NCBI RefSeq assembly: GCF_003852525.1
Contig: NZ_QAJL01000001.1
Span: 1,389,133-1,453,132, forward strand
Reading direction: 5' to 3'
Length of the DNA stretch: 64,000 nucleotides
Source of the DNA: Pedobacter sp. KBW06
GTDB taxonomy: Bacteria; Bacteroidota; Bacteroidia; Sphingobacteriales; Sphingobacteriaceae
Shown: piece after piece, positions 1 through 8,784 of the stretch
How the letters are laid out: the number at the start of each line of letters is the position of its first letter
Position numbering within the stretch: the stretch's first letter is position 1
Position numbers and translations under genes: made by a program
Notes under the pieces: model-generated
Database searches by the model: none
The model's input: only the letters and a program-made list of their open reading frames with translations
Told to the model about the DNA's origin: nothing

Positions 1-238
1 GGCCAATCCCAAATAAAATGATCTTCGGGGGAATGGCACCTGGATCTGAGTAATATACATTCCTAAAGGCCAGTATAGCCTGAAAACCTAACCAGAGGAT
101 CAGTCCAAAGGAGATTACATTTGCTTTGTTCCTGACCTTTTCCAGGCCAGAACCCTTTATCGTCCAATATAAAAGTAAAAGTGCCGCTATAGTCGTCAGG
201 ACAAATAAAATGGGTACATAAACAGGTAGATTTTCCAT
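1..238 (-). CDS. Membrane protein, unknown function (3' part missing)
   Basis: An open frame starts with ATG at 238 and runs off the left edge after 79 codons. Two clear hydrophobic segments are visible, at about residues 6-24 (VPILFVLTTIAALLLLYW) and 41-57 (VISFGLILWLGFQAILA), and a third may begin at the edge. The start lies only 2 nt after the stop of the DUF3095 gene on the same strand, so the two are probably co-transcribed. I do not recognise a family. The short junction suggests a membrane partner for the cyclase-like protein, but that is inference. Confidence 0.6.
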   Translation of the reverse strand, partial: MENLPVYVPILFVLTTIAALLLLYWTIKGSGLEKVRNKANVISFGLILWLGFQAILAFRNVYYSDPGAIPPKIILFGIG

Positions 239-240
239 CT

Positions 241-1398
241 TTAGATTTTATGAGTAAATTTTGCTTTCAGCTGACGGGCCGCCTGGGTATAACCTCCCTC
301 CGCCCCGTCTACGAAATGAATATGCCCGTCTTTAAGGTCCCGGACGTAGCAGGACATCACCGAATCTCCGCTAACATGTACGCCATATAAAATCTCCCCG
401 GCTTTTTCCAGTTTATCCAAAGCCTTCAACAATTGAAAACGCTCTGCCTGGTTACCGGAAATCACGGTATTGATTCTCCCGTCCATGACCAGTGTATCTG
501 ACATTTCGACCAGGCGGTTGAGGTAATTCTTCCCGCTTTCCGTTTGAAAATAAATATAACCATACAGGTTGATCAGCCAGCTCTTCAGAAGTTCAAAAAA
601 ACGGATCTTTCCAATCCTGGCACGCATCTCCACACTGAGCCGGTCGAAGCTGGATTTCAGCTTAAGCTTGGCCACGGAAATGGGTTGCCTTTTTTGCGGT
701 GGCCCGTAAATCTCGTCAATGTGCCGGATCACTTTACTAAAAACCAATGCCGGGGAAACAGAACCAACAGCCATAACCAGCAGGGTAACAATCTCCTGGC
801 TGTTCTCCGGCGGATCAATTTTATCCCAGCGGCATTGCATTCCGCTGAGGTCGAGTTCTGCTGCAGGTTCCAGTTCCGAAGCAAACAGGTAATCTTCGGC
901 TTTGATCAACTGCTCTGCAAAGCTTAAACCTTTACCAAGTATCACAGGAATGGAAAAAGCCTCAGAGAGGCTGAATTTGCTGATGTTCAGCTCATGTCCC
1001 TCCCGATAAATTTCCTGCACCGGAACAATGCCGACACGCAGTTCCAGGCTAAAATTCTCAGAGGTATTGAACTGATACAACAATAAGCCTTGCATGGCCT
1101 GATCTGCAATAGACGGAGGAACAATAAATGTAGCCCCATCCCCTCCAAAGAAGAATGGAACAGTAATCCCTGCTCTGAAAGCCAGGTTCAACACCGTTAC
1201 AATACTTCCTGTAGCGATCAGGTTTACGGTCTCATGAAGACCAGACTGTACCGCCTGCGTTGATCCTTTAATGTCCGTGATGATCACATGCCAGTCGGCA
1301 GGAACGGGATGAAATAATGTTGTTTTTAATAAAAGATCAGCAAGTGCCATTCGGGTGGCAGGCAGGTCATTATAAAACTGATCCGTAGATTGAGGCAT
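241..1398 (-). CDS. DUF3095 family protein, class III nucleotidyl cyclase-like
   Basis: 385 residues, matching what I know of the DUF3095 family, some members of which are annotated as adenylate cyclases. Residues 39-47 (IITDIKGST) resemble the first metal-binding strand of class III nucleotidyl cyclases, with Asp42. Residues 85-88 (GGDG) resemble the second metal-binding hairpin, with Asp87. Both metal ligands therefore look intact. No signal peptide or membrane segment is seen, so it should be cytoplasmic. It is followed after 2 nt by a membrane protein gene. I did not find the base-selecting or transition-state residues with certainty, so cyclase activity is a family-based suggestion and the product nucleotide is unknown. 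Confidence 0.75.
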   Translation of the reverse strand: MPQSTDQFYNDLPATRMALADLLLKTTLFHPVPADWHVIITDIKGSTQAVQSGLHETVNLIATGSIVTVLNLAFRAGITVPFFFGGDGATFIVPPSIADQAMQGLLLYQFNTSENFSLELRVGIVPVQEIYREGHELNISKFSLSEAFSIPVILGKGLSFAEQLIKAEDYLFASELEPAAELDLSGMQCRWDKIDPPENSQEIVTLLVMAVGSVSPALVFSKVIRHIDEIYGPPQKRQPISVAKLKLKSSFDRLSVEMRARIGKIRFFELLKSWLINLYGYIYFQTESGKNYLNRLVEMSDTLVMDGRINTVISGNQAERFQLLKALDKLEKAGEILYGVHVSGDSVMSCYVRDLKDGHIHFVDGAEGGYTQAARQLKAKFTHKI

Positions 1399-1491
1399 CC
1401 ATAAAAATAACCATCATCTTTGTAATTACGTTATTTAATTAAGGAAGATTTACAGCAGGAGGCCGAATAACACCGCGTCCTGCTGTGAATA

Positions 1492-2250
1492 CTATCTGGT
1501 GGTATAACCACCATTTGCAAAAATGGTCTGTCCGGTGATCCACCAGCCATCCGTTACCAGGAATTCCACCAATGGTGCAATGTCTTTGATATTTGTTAAA
1601 CCACCCAAAGCAGAGGCTGATTGGTGATAGGCCACCGCCTCCGGAGATTCCTGTCCATAAAAAAATGGCGTATCCATGGGTCCGGGAGCAACAGCCGTAA
1701 CTGAAATCCCACGTTCCCCGAACTCTTTGGAAGCCGCACGGGTAAAATGTTCTACCGGTGCTTTCGCTCCCGCATAGGTGGAATACAAACCGGTATAAGC
1801 AGCGAGCAATGAAGTCACAATGGTACAGATTCTGCCATGGTCATTTATTTTCTTCCCTGCTTCCTGAAGGAAGAAATAGGCAGATTTGGAATTTATACCA
1901 AACATGGTGTCGTATTCCGCTTCAGTAGTTTCCGCAAAAGGCTTTTTAAGTACCATCCCCACCGTATTTATGGCGATATCAATGCCTCCAAACCTTGCAA
2001 TGGCCGCATCAAAAAGCTGGGTTACATTGGCAGGGACCGTCAGGTCACCTTGTATAATTATCGCTTCGGCCCCAATGGCCTCAATTTCCGAAAGTGTTTT
2101 TTCGGCATCCGCTTTGGTACTGTCGCTGTTATAATGGACTACCACTTTAGCTCCTTGCTTAGCAAAATCAAGGCTCAGTAAGCCACCCAGGTTTTTAGCA
2201 CCTCCCGCAATCAGGACCACTTTTTCTTTTAAATCTTTTCCAGACATCAT
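1492..2250 (-). CDS. SDR family NAD(P)-dependent oxidoreductase
   Basis: 252 residues, the usual length for a classical short-chain dehydrogenase/reductase. The cofactor loop near residues 15-22 (AGGAKNLGG) is a slightly altered TGxxxGxG motif. The central NAG-type segment appears as INTVG, and the catalytic Ser is followed by YAGAK with the Tyr and Lys of the active site. A PGPMDTPF segment follows, as in many family members. An ATG ATG pair opens the gene; the outer one is used here. It lies 72 nt downstream of a small AraC regulator on the same strand, which may control it. The substrate cannot be told from sequence. Confidence 0.85.
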   Translation of the reverse strand: MMSGKDLKEKVVLIAGGAKNLGGLLSLDFAKQGAKVVVHYNSDSTKADAEKTLSEIEAIGAEAIIIQGDLTVPANVTQLFDAAIARFGGIDIAINTVGMVLKKPFAETTEAEYDTMFGINSKSAYFFLQEAGKKINDHGRICTIVTSLLAAYTGLYSTYAGAKAPVEHFTRAASKEFGERGISVTAVAPGPMDTPFFYGQESPEAVAYHQSASALGGLTNIKDIAPLVEFLVTDGWWITGQTIFANGGYTTR

Positions 2251-2322
2251 GTTTTTTTAAGTTAAGACTGACGTAAAGGTCTGGAGAAGAAAGTGCTACA
2301 TTATGGTGAACTTTTCGGTTTT

Positions 2323-2706
2323 TTAAGGCCGCTGCTTTTTTCTGAATTGTCCCGGCGTCTCTCCGGAATATTTTTTGAAAAACTTGGAGAAATTGGATGG
2401 ATCGTAGGTCAGGCGTCTGGCAATCTCGGCAACGGGTAAACTGGTCTCCTTAAGTAAAGCCTGCGCAACTGCCAGGATTTTAAAATCGTAAAAATGGCAG
2501 GGGTGATTGCCGCTGCTTTGCTGAATCACGGCAATCAGGTGCTGATGAGAAACGCAAAGTTCCTTAGAGATCTCACTTAATTCCAGCATTTCAGTAGCCT
2601 CACCGGCAACCAGCTCAGACAAATGTTTGTCCAGAAAGGCAAAATAAGCAGTAGTCAGTTCGGCTACCCTGGGAGATTGTTTCTTCAAATCCAAGCGATC
2701 GGTCAT
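2323..2706 (-). CDS. Small AraC-type transcriptional regulator (DNA-binding domain only)
   Basis: 127 residues, made up almost entirely of the AraC C-terminal double helix-turn-helix. The second helix region (VAEIARRLTYDPSNFSKFF followed by KKYSGETPGQFRK) fits the family signature well. There is no room for the usual sensing domain, only about 35 N-terminal residues. The start ATG at 2706 is 12 nt after the stop of the TonB/MORN gene, and the SDR gene lies downstream on the same strand, so it probably belongs to this transcript. A stand-alone AraC domain of this size next to an SDR gene suggests local regulation of the oxidoreductase, as inference. Confidence 0.8.
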   Translation of the reverse strand: MTDRLDLKKQSPRVAELTTAYFAFLDKHLSELVAGEATEMLELSEISKELCVSHQHLIAVIQQSSGNHPCHFYDFKILAVAQALLKETSLPVAEIARRLTYDPSNFSKFFKKYSGETPGQFRKKQRP

Positions 2707-2718
2707 AGGCTCATTTCT

Positions 2719-3684
2719 TTAATTACTCAATACAAATCTTACCGGGAGGTTACAGAACGTATCCTCTGCAATCCCTCTGTAATATCCGGGTTTCCAGGGA
2801 GCAAATAGTCTAACCACCCTCAAAGCCTCCGCATTCAGGTCCGGATGAATCGACTTCAGCACTGAAATATTGCGAATCTCCCCAGTCTTAAGCACCGTAA
2901 ATTTAAGAAACACAGTGCCCTCAATTCCTGCCTCCTGGCATTTTTCCGGATACCTGATGTGAGTCCCCAGAAATTTGGACAGCGCTGCATGACCGCCAAC
3001 AAATTCAGGATCTGTAACCAGCTTTGTATAAGCATAAATCTTCCCCTTTTCATCAGTGCTCTTTCCGGACAGGAATTTTCCTTTATCATAACTTTCAGCA
3101 TAACTGAATTGTCTTTTAAGATTCTTTCCCGTCCAAAGACCATCATTCAAACCCTCCTTCACATTCCCCTGATCTGTTACCTGCTTAAAATCTTCATCAT
3201 AAATAACATATTTACCATTGCCATTCCGCACAAGATTTTTTCCTTTCAGGTCTTTGACGGTCTTTATATAGACAGACTGCTGCGCCGGCGTTCCTTCCTT
3301 GCTGTAGACTTTAGTCACATATAGCTTACCGTCCGGATAGTAAGTATGCTGCTCCCCCTCTAACTCATCATTGACATAATTACCCCTCTGTTGCTGGTTC
3401 CCGTTCTTGTACCAGGTCACATAAGGACCTTCATAAACCATACGTTTATTCATGATGGCCTGAGCAGTACGCTTCTTATTTCCATTCAAATAAAAATCAT
3501 TGATCTGATAAACACTACTCCCCGCAACCGGGTCCGTCACTGTACGTGTATAATCAGCACTATCTTTATCCTTCACATAAACACCGCTATTTTTAAGAAA
3601 ATAGATCTTCTGAGTTTCGGTTTGTGCGGTAGTATGAAGCCCCGCAAACAACAGGAATAAAAAGGAAAGATGAAGTTGTTTCAT
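2719..3684 (-). CDS. Energy transducer TonB-like protein with MORN-type repeats
   Basis: 321 residues from the preferred ATG at 3684, which gives a clean signal peptide (MKQLHLSFLFLLFAGLHTTA, cut near residue 20). Another in-frame ATG lies 15 nt upstream. The middle carries MORN-like YwqK-type repeats (for example YEGPYVTWYKNGN and LEGEQHTYYPDGK). The last 95 residues are a TonB C-terminal domain with the IRYPEKCQEAGIEGTV core and a terminal PVRF strand. The protein lacks the N-terminal transmembrane anchor of classical TonB and is probably periplasmic. Such MORN-TonB fusions are common in Bacteroidota; their exact role is not established. Confidence 0.8.
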   Translation of the reverse strand: MKQLHLSFLFLLFAGLHTTAQTETQKIYFLKNSGVYVKDKDSADYTRTVTDPVAGSSVYQINDFYLNGNKKRTAQAIMNKRMVYEGPYVTWYKNGNQQQRGNYVNDELEGEQHTYYPDGKLYVTKVYSKEGTPAQQSVYIKTVKDLKGKNLVRNGNGKYVIYDEDFKQVTDQGNVKEGLNDGLWTGKNLKRQFSYAESYDKGKFLSGKSTDEKGKIYAYTKLVTDPEFVGGHAALSKFLGTHIRYPEKCQEAGIEGTVFLKFTVLKTGEIRNISVLKSIHPDLNAEALRVVRLFAPWKPGYYRGIAEDTFCNLPVRFVLSN

Positions 3685-3717
3685 GAAGGTAGATAGCATT
3701 TATTAATTCCTGCTAAT

Positions 3718-4359
3718 TTAAGCCAATTTATTCTCTTTATGATAAATTAAGGCACGAATGAAACCTCCATAGTAAAACTGACTGTCGGTTATCCTATAAT
3801 TTGCACGTTTAAAATAAGGCTCCATATCAATCAGTTCCGATGCCTCCACTATCCTGATGAGCTTAAAAAAAACATACATCACCTGGAGGAATATAGATTT
3901 CCACCATTTCCCCTGCTCTCCATTCAAACTAAAATCTACAAAAAACCAATGTCCGTCTTCTTTAAGCAGGTCATCCAGCTGTTCAAAAATCAGCCATGCC
4001 CTCCGTTCCGAAAAATTATCAAACAAAAACGGACTGGAAATCACATCAAAACTTAAAGAAGAAGAGAAGTCTTCTATGCCCATGTTAACAAATTCAACGG
4101 TATTGGCGCCTACATTCCTGACTTTAGAAAGTGCGATCATCTTTGCTGATATTTCCACATATACAATATGCAGGCCTGCCGGATGAACTTTTGCGAGTTC
4201 TTCCAGAATCCAGCCCGTTCCACCACCTACAATTAACACCCTGCTATTTTCCGGAATGTATTTCAGTTGATGAATCTGGGCATTTACCTGAGATTTAAAA
4301 AATACCAGACGACTCAGTCTGTCATAATAATTCGCTATTTTATCGTAGTTATTGATCAT
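3718..4359 (-). CDS. Class I SAM-dependent methyltransferase
   Basis: 213 residues from ATG at 4359. This start is chosen because it overlaps the upstream stop as ATGA, a normal coupling arrangement; an upstream extension would lie inside the preceding gene. Motif I is VLIVGGGTGWILEEL (about residues 41-55), followed by an acidic strand (VYVEIS) and a DVISSPFLFDNF post-motif, as in Rossmann-type methyltransferases. The C-terminal third has a hydrophobic stretch (IFLQVMYVFFKLI) that could touch the membrane. It is translationally coupled to a UbiA-like membrane protein, so a lipid or isoprenoid substrate is plausible, though this is not shown. Confidence 0.8.
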   Translation of the reverse strand: MINNYDKIANYYDRLSRLVFFKSQVNAQIHQLKYIPENSRVLIVGGGTGWILEELAKVHPAGLHIVYVEISAKMIALSKVRNVGANTVEFVNMGIEDFSSSLSFDVISSPFLFDNFSERRAWLIFEQLDDLLKEDGHWFFVDFSLNGEQGKWWKSIFLQVMYVFFKLIRIVEASELIDMEPYFKRANYRITDSQFYYGGFIRALIYHKENKLA

Positions 4360-5270
4360 AAAACCATGAATTGCATGGCAATGATGCCACAAATAGCTTT
4401 AAACAAAATCAATCCGTCGATCACCATCAGGTAATATAAGATGTTCTTTCTCCGGCGCATGGAATAGGCAATGTAAATTGTCAGGATAAAAGGCAGGATA
4501 TTGAGTGCCGTTGGGATTGGACCGAAGCCTTTATAGCCCGCAAAGATGAACAGAGAGATCATCCCTATCACCAGTAATGGAATGAGGATATAAAATATGG
4601 TTCGTCTTAAACCAAAGCTGACGACAAATGTCTTGAGGTGTTTATTGGCATCCGTAGGATAATCCTTGATGTCGAATAAGATCGCATTAACGGTACAGAA
4701 CATCCAGTTCTTGATGAACAGCCAGGTCCATAACAGTGGATCGTGATAACCAACCCCGGTTTCTATTTTGAGCATAATCAGCGGCAGAACATTTGCACAA
4801 CAGGCCCATACAAAGCCGATCACAAAAGCCTTTAACCATCCGGTATTCCGTAAGTCGAAGTTCAGGAAAGACCTGGGCAAAAGCCGGTAATATAGCCCTC
4901 CTGCCAGAACAATAACGGCAATAGCGATCCAATAACTCAGAGGCAGGTTCAAAATATTACTGTAATTCAGGTAGAGCAGCCGGAAAGCCAAAGCCAGGCA
5001 TAGGCTAAAAAGAATCCCCTGACTCCAGCTGATAAAAACCCGGTGTTTCGCATACCACTGACTGCGGGGATTATTCGAAGCAGGCTGAGCCGAGAGCTTA
5101 TGATAAGCGTAGGTATAATAAATGGTCGGGGCCAAAAACAGCAGCAAATAATAATTCAGGGAATTATAGGGGAGCCGAAGCTGCTGCGTCGCTTCTACTG
5201 TAAGCGCAACCGCAAGCAAGCCCACAAAGTAATTACCGAAGAAAACGAACCTGACGATTTTGTTGCCCAT
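4356..5270 (-). CDS. UbiA-like integral membrane protein
   Basis: 304 residues with about eight or nine hydrophobic segments. Residues 200-207 (DIKDYPTD), followed by NKHLKTF, match the second Asp-rich motif of UbiA prenyltransferases and its Lys/Thr follow-up. The first Asp-rich motif (NDxxDxxxD) should sit near residues 52-62, but the sequence there is YTYAYHKLSA, with no Asp. The fold assignment is therefore reasonable, but prenyl-pyrophosphate chemistry may be lost or altered. The stop overlaps the start of a methyltransferase gene by 4 nt. Together they look like a two-gene lipid or quinone-modifying unit. Confidence 0.6.
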   Translation of the reverse strand: MGNKIVRFVFFGNYFVGLLAVALTVEATQQLRLPYNSLNYYLLLFLAPTIYYTYAYHKLSAQPASNNPRSQWYAKHRVFISWSQGILFSLCLALAFRLLYLNYSNILNLPLSYWIAIAVIVLAGGLYYRLLPRSFLNFDLRNTGWLKAFVIGFVWACCANVLPLIMLKIETGVGYHDPLLWTWLFIKNWMFCTVNAILFDIKDYPTDANKHLKTFVVSFGLRRTIFYILIPLLVIGMISLFIFAGYKGFGPIPTALNILPFILTIYIAYSMRRRKNILYYLMVIDGLILFKAICGIIAMQFMVL

Positions 5271-5345
5271 TAATCATTTAATAACAAAGCGATGTGCAGG
5301 CCAATTTCGGATATAAAATGAATATTCTTACTATAAATCATGGGT

Positions 5346-6437
5346 TTATTCTTGGTCAAGCAGATAAAGGTAGGGTGGAAAAGAATGATGAATCATGATA
5401 TCCTTACCCTCATTTGGAAACTTCAGCGCATAACCGGAATCAGGATACAAAACAATTGATGTTCCCGTCCGTACATAATTACTGCTGTTATAATAAGCCG
5501 GGGCCTTATAATCTGGCAAATAGGTCTTTATTCTTTTTGCCATCTCCTCTCCCAGCAGCTTTTGATAGCGCTTCACAACTTTACGCGATGGGTTCCGCAC
5601 TTTATTATACATCATATTGAGGAATATCCGCTTAAAAAAAGACTGCTTTTTGATGAGCCCTTCGATCAATGGTACCGGGCTTACCTCCGGCAGGTCATCC
5701 AGCATTTGTACTGAAAAGGGAGTTTGAGGCACCCAGTCGGCCGCATTGATCACATTGTAGGCCCAGCCATTTTGAGTGGCAGCTTCATAACTATAAGCGA
5801 AATACAGATTTCCCGGTTTAGGCGCTGCACTGCAATAGGTCTTAAAACGAATGTCCTTAGCCAAACGGCCCTGCTTTTGCAGATGGTACAAATGAGCAGT
5901 TAACAAATAGCTGATTGCTCCGCCCTGACTATGTCCCATGATGATAAAATCACGGATCCCGGATTGGTAACAGGAATCTATTTTTGGCAGCATATCTTCC
6001 GCTATAAATGCGGTGCTGATCAGGAAACCGGCATGAACAGCAGCCTTTGGGTCTGAAGACAACTCATATTCGAAAGTATGCGCTTTATCAATATTAAGGG
6101 TTCCTTTTGCCGGAACCATCGCTGCATACAGGTTTGCCAGCCAGCTTTCACTTTTTGCGGTAGAACCTCTGATCCCCAAAATGGCAGTCGAATGGTCTTT
6201 AATCCATAATTCCCATGCATTATCTAAGCCAATGGATTTACTCTGGTATGCCAGTTTAGAATGCTCAGGTTTAGGAATCAGCTTGGCCTTCTCTGGAAAT
6301 TCAAATGATGTTGCCGACAAATAAATCAGTTCTCTGTACTCTGCTTTATCGAATCCGGGTTTTAGCTGTTGCGACCTTGCAGCGAAACTATAACACAATA
6401 GAAAAAGCGATATGCCTGTTAGTTTCAGAAATTTCAT
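5346..6437 (-). CDS. Secreted class 3 lipase-like hydrolase
   Basis: 363 residues with a signal peptide (residues 1-22, ending AARSQ). The nucleophile elbow is MGHSQGG with Ser170, and the preceding strand and the NAADWVPQTPF segment (a likely catalytic Asp) fit the fungal lipase-like (Lipase_3) alpha/beta hydrolase family. A His near the C-terminus (IMIHHSFPPYL) could complete the triad. The protein is probably exported to the periplasm or cell surface. It stands alone on the minus strand, divergent from the astacin-like gene. Substrate, lipid or other ester, cannot be told. Confidence 0.75.
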   Translation of the reverse strand: MKFLKLTGISLFLLCYSFAARSQQLKPGFDKAEYRELIYLSATSFEFPEKAKLIPKPEHSKLAYQSKSIGLDNAWELWIKDHSTAILGIRGSTAKSESWLANLYAAMVPAKGTLNIDKAHTFEYELSSDPKAAVHAGFLISTAFIAEDMLPKIDSCYQSGIRDFIIMGHSQGGAISYLLTAHLYHLQKQGRLAKDIRFKTYCSAAPKPGNLYFAYSYEAATQNGWAYNVINAADWVPQTPFSVQMLDDLPEVSPVPLIEGLIKKQSFFKRIFLNMMYNKVRNPSRKVVKRYQKLLGEEMAKRIKTYLPDYKAPAYYNSSNYVRTGTSIVLYPDSGYALKFPNEGKDIMIHHSFPPYLYLLDQE

Positions 6438-6667
6438 AGAAAAAAACGTATAAACGATGAATCACTAAAACTAATAAAAAAGAATGCTACTAAAATATAA
6501 TTTACGCCTTCTGATAAATCCATCCTGAATAAAGTAAAGTCAGGATTCAATGATAAAATAGTATCAAAATATTGATGTTGTTGACAAAAAAATATCACCA
6601 TCATCACAATGTATCAAAAAAATTACCATATATTGGATTTAGTATCTACCGAGAAACTAACTAATTT

Positions 6668-7459
6668 ATGAAAATCACAAAAAACCTATTGTTCATTGCA
6701 GTTACGCTTTTAATCATGGCAGGCTGTAAGAAAAACACCGACAATTCATCCCAGGAAGAAGCACCTGTATCAAAATCAGAATCCAGTGTTCCTTTCTCTT
6801 GTGAAATGAAAGTCGATTCACCTGATGGTAAAACACCGGGCACAGAATCGAACGGACCGGCCAATAAAATCTGGCCTAATGGAAGTACGATCAAAGTTAG
6901 GTTTAGCGGAGGAAGTGCTTATGTAAGATCAAAAGTTCAGCAGTATGCCAAAAGCTGGGAAACTTATGCCAACCTTACTTTTCAGTTTGTAGCAGACAAT
7001 GCAGCAGCAGACATTAAGGTTGCTTTTGATGCAGGAGGATCCTGGTCTTACATCGGAACGGACACCAAAAACAAAACAGTTTCTATGAACTATGGCTGGT
7101 TCAATAACAACACCAGCGATACAGAGTTCAGAAGAACAGTAACTCATGAGTTTGGCCATGCCCTGGGTTTGAACCACGAACAGTCGCATCCTGATGCCAA
7201 CATCCCATGGAATACTCAAGCCGTTTACAATTACTATATGGGTGCACCAAATTATTGGACAAAAGCACAGATAGATTTCAATGTACTTGCGGTTTCCTCC
7301 AGAACCGGATTGAACTACACTGCTTACGATAAAGCTTCCATCATGCACTACCCTGTTCAGGCTCAGTTTACAACGAACAATGTAACCATTGCAGCCAATA
7401 ACACCACTATTTCAGCAAACGATGCATTATACATGACCAGCATTTATCCTGGCAGATAA
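6668..7459 (+). CDS. Astacin-like (M12A) zinc metalloprotease, lipoprotein
   Basis: 263 residues with a lipoprotein signal (LIMAGC, Cys20). The zinc site is HEFGHALGLNHE at residues 160-171, the full HExxHxxGxxHE pattern of astacins, with the Met-turn at 224-229 (SIMHYP). Residues 21-60 are a low-complexity linker, which gives a lipid-anchored peptidase domain of about 190 residues, the normal astacin size. It is probably surface or periplasmic and digests proteins. An intrinsic terminator follows at 7516. The neighbouring genes are on the opposite strand, so it is monocistronic. Confidence 0.85.
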   Translation: MKITKNLLFIAVTLLIMAGCKKNTDNSSQEEAPVSKSESSVPFSCEMKVDSPDGKTPGTESNGPANKIWPNGSTIKVRFSGGSAYVRSKVQQYAKSWETYANLTFQFVADNAAADIKVAFDAGGSWSYIGTDTKNKTVSMNYGWFNNNTSDTEFRRTVTHEFGHALGLNHEQSHPDANIPWNTQAVYNYYMGAPNYWTKAQIDFNVLAVSSRTGLNYTAYDKASIMHYPVQAQFTTNNVTIAANNTTISANDALYMTSIYPGR

Positions 7460-7515
7460 TCATCATTAAACGCGCCCTCATAACTCATCCTAAAAATTCA
7501 TTCGGGCAGATACTG

Positions 7516-7549
7516 AACCTTCGGAAGCAAAGCTTCTGAAGGTTTTTTT
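7516..7549 (+). terminator. Intrinsic terminator of the astacin-like gene
   Basis: A 13-bp stem (AACCTTCGGAAGC pairing with GCTTCTGAAGGTT, one G-U pair) closes a 3-nt loop and is followed by seven T. It ends right at the stop of the convergent transpeptidase gene and may serve both directions. Confidence 0.85.
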
Positions 7550-8135
7550 ATCCATTATAAATCCAGAGCAATACGGGTTTCTTCTTTTTCCTAAGCAGCT
7601 GGTCCACCTTCCGCATCACCTCATCTGCAAGTACCGGACATCCCGCACTTTGTCCGAACAAGGTGTTTGGATAAATCTCATGGTTCTGAACGGGTGAATA
7701 GGAATGCAACACAATGATCCGCGCATAAGCATTGTCATTGCTTTTTTCCAGGCCGTGCATCTTGTAATTTACATGGATCCCCCAATTGCTGTAACCACGT
7801 TTTCCAATCCTGTATTTTCCCAGCGCCGTACAATTGCTCCCAATGGTATTGCTAAATACCGGCTTAGTCGCCGTACTCCCCCCGCCTACACCATGTGCAC
7901 AAAGACCACTGATCAACACTTTCTTTTCCTTAAAATCCCATACAAATATTCTGTTTTTACCAGAATGGATGCGCATGTCTACCAGAATGCAGACCGAGGC
8001 ATCCATATTTTTCTTTTTGACAAAAACTTCCGCTTCTGCTATTGGCAACCTGGCGGTCAGACCAGACTCCTGAGTAAAACCAGAAAAAGAGAACAGGAAA
8101 CAAAAGCTGATCAGGAGCAATATTTTACGCGTCAT
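7548..8135 (-). CDS. Murein L,D-transpeptidase catalytic domain family protein
   Basis: 195 residues from ATG at 8135, which begins a good signal peptide (MTRKILLLISFCFLFSFSG). An upstream ATG is possible but would bury this signal. The catalytic-type motif SAGCPVL (Ser163 to Leu169, Cys166 as nucleophile) and the preceding His144 in VLHSY fit the YkuD_2-type L,D-transpeptidase-like family. The protein would act on peptidoglycan stem peptides in the periplasm. It is convergent with the astacin-like gene. The lysine-rich end before the last strand (RKKKKP) is unremarkable. Family assignment is fairly sure; actual transpeptidase versus carboxypeptidase activity is not. Confidence 0.8.
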   Translation of the reverse strand: MTRKILLLISFCFLFSFSGFTQESGLTARLPIAEAEVFVKKKNMDASVCILVDMRIHSGKNRIFVWDFKEKKVLISGLCAHGVGGGSTATKPVFSNTIGSNCTALGKYRIGKRGYSNWGIHVNYKMHGLEKSNDNAYARIIVLHSYSPVQNHEIYPNTLFGQSAGCPVLADEVMRKVDQLLRKKKKPVLLWIYNG

Positions 8136-8243
8136 AGGTATAGAGGAAAGACCTATAACGACAATACATGTTTTTAATTGTAAATCCTTGGTCATCATTG
8201 ATCAATTGGTTTTTCTTCCTGTTTATAAGTGATAAATTTAGTA

Positions 8244-8723
8244 ATGAAACAATTATTCTCCTCCCTGTCTGATCAATCGAAACAAATAGAAAATGTACTC
8301 CTGTTATTTAAACAGGAACAATTACCCTGGACTCCCGAATCATGGGATGGAATTCCCGGAGAAAGGTTTTCTGCAATTGAACAGATCTGCCATATCAGGG
8401 ATATAGAAACAGATGGATACCATCATCGCATTCAGAGGATACTGAAGGAGCACAACCCGACTTTAGCCCCGGTAGAAGGATATGAGCTGGCCATACAAAG
8501 GGATTATAAAAACGCAGATTTACAGGAAACAATTGCTGCCTTTCTCGAAGCAAGGAAAAAGACGGTCGCAATGATTGGAGAAATTGAAGATACGCAATGG
8601 GACAGACCTGCCTATTTTGAAGGGTATGGGAACATTACCCTTCGGTCCCTAATTCATTTTCTCTGCAGCCATGATTTGGAACACCTGGCCTCCTTACGCT
8701 GGCTTCTTGGAAAAATGGGTTAA
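8244..8723 (+). CDS. DinB family protein (DinB_2-like four-helix bundle)
   Basis: 159 residues from ATG at 8244; a GTG lies 15 nt upstream. The sequence is all-helical with His residues spaced as in the DinB/YfiT metal-binding bundle: CHIRDIETD near residue 47 and HDLEH near 144. Family members are metal-dependent hydrolases or thiol transferases, usually without known substrate. It is monocistronic, and its 3' end faces the TonB receptor gene. No closer function can be given. Confidence 0.75.
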   Translation: MKQLFSSLSDQSKQIENVLLLFKQEQLPWTPESWDGIPGERFSAIEQICHIRDIETDGYHHRIQRILKEHNPTLAPVEGYELAIQRDYKNADLQETIAAFLEARKKTVAMIGEIEDTQWDRPAYFEGYGNITLRSLIHFLCSHDLEHLASLRWLLGKMG

Positions 8724-8725
8724 TG

Positions 8726-8768
8726 AAAAAGACCAGGAGCATTCAGATTTCTGAGAATGCTGCTGGTC
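8726..8768 (-). terminator. Intrinsic terminator of the first TonB receptor gene
   Basis: A 14-bp stem (GACCAGGAGCATTC at 8731-8744 against GAATGCTGCTGGTC at 8755-8768, one mismatch), which on the minus strand is followed by five T. It ends the 8785-11550 gene. Confidence 0.75.
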
Positions 8769-8784
8769 CTGGTCCCTGTGGGTA

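Noticed and set aside
544..927. A 127-codon plus-strand frame inside the DUF3095 gene
   Set aside because: It lies wholly antisense to a well-supported gene and has no domain or start signal of its own.
1837..2181. A 114-codon plus-strand frame inside the SDR gene
   Set aside because: Antisense shadow of the coding frame; no independent support.
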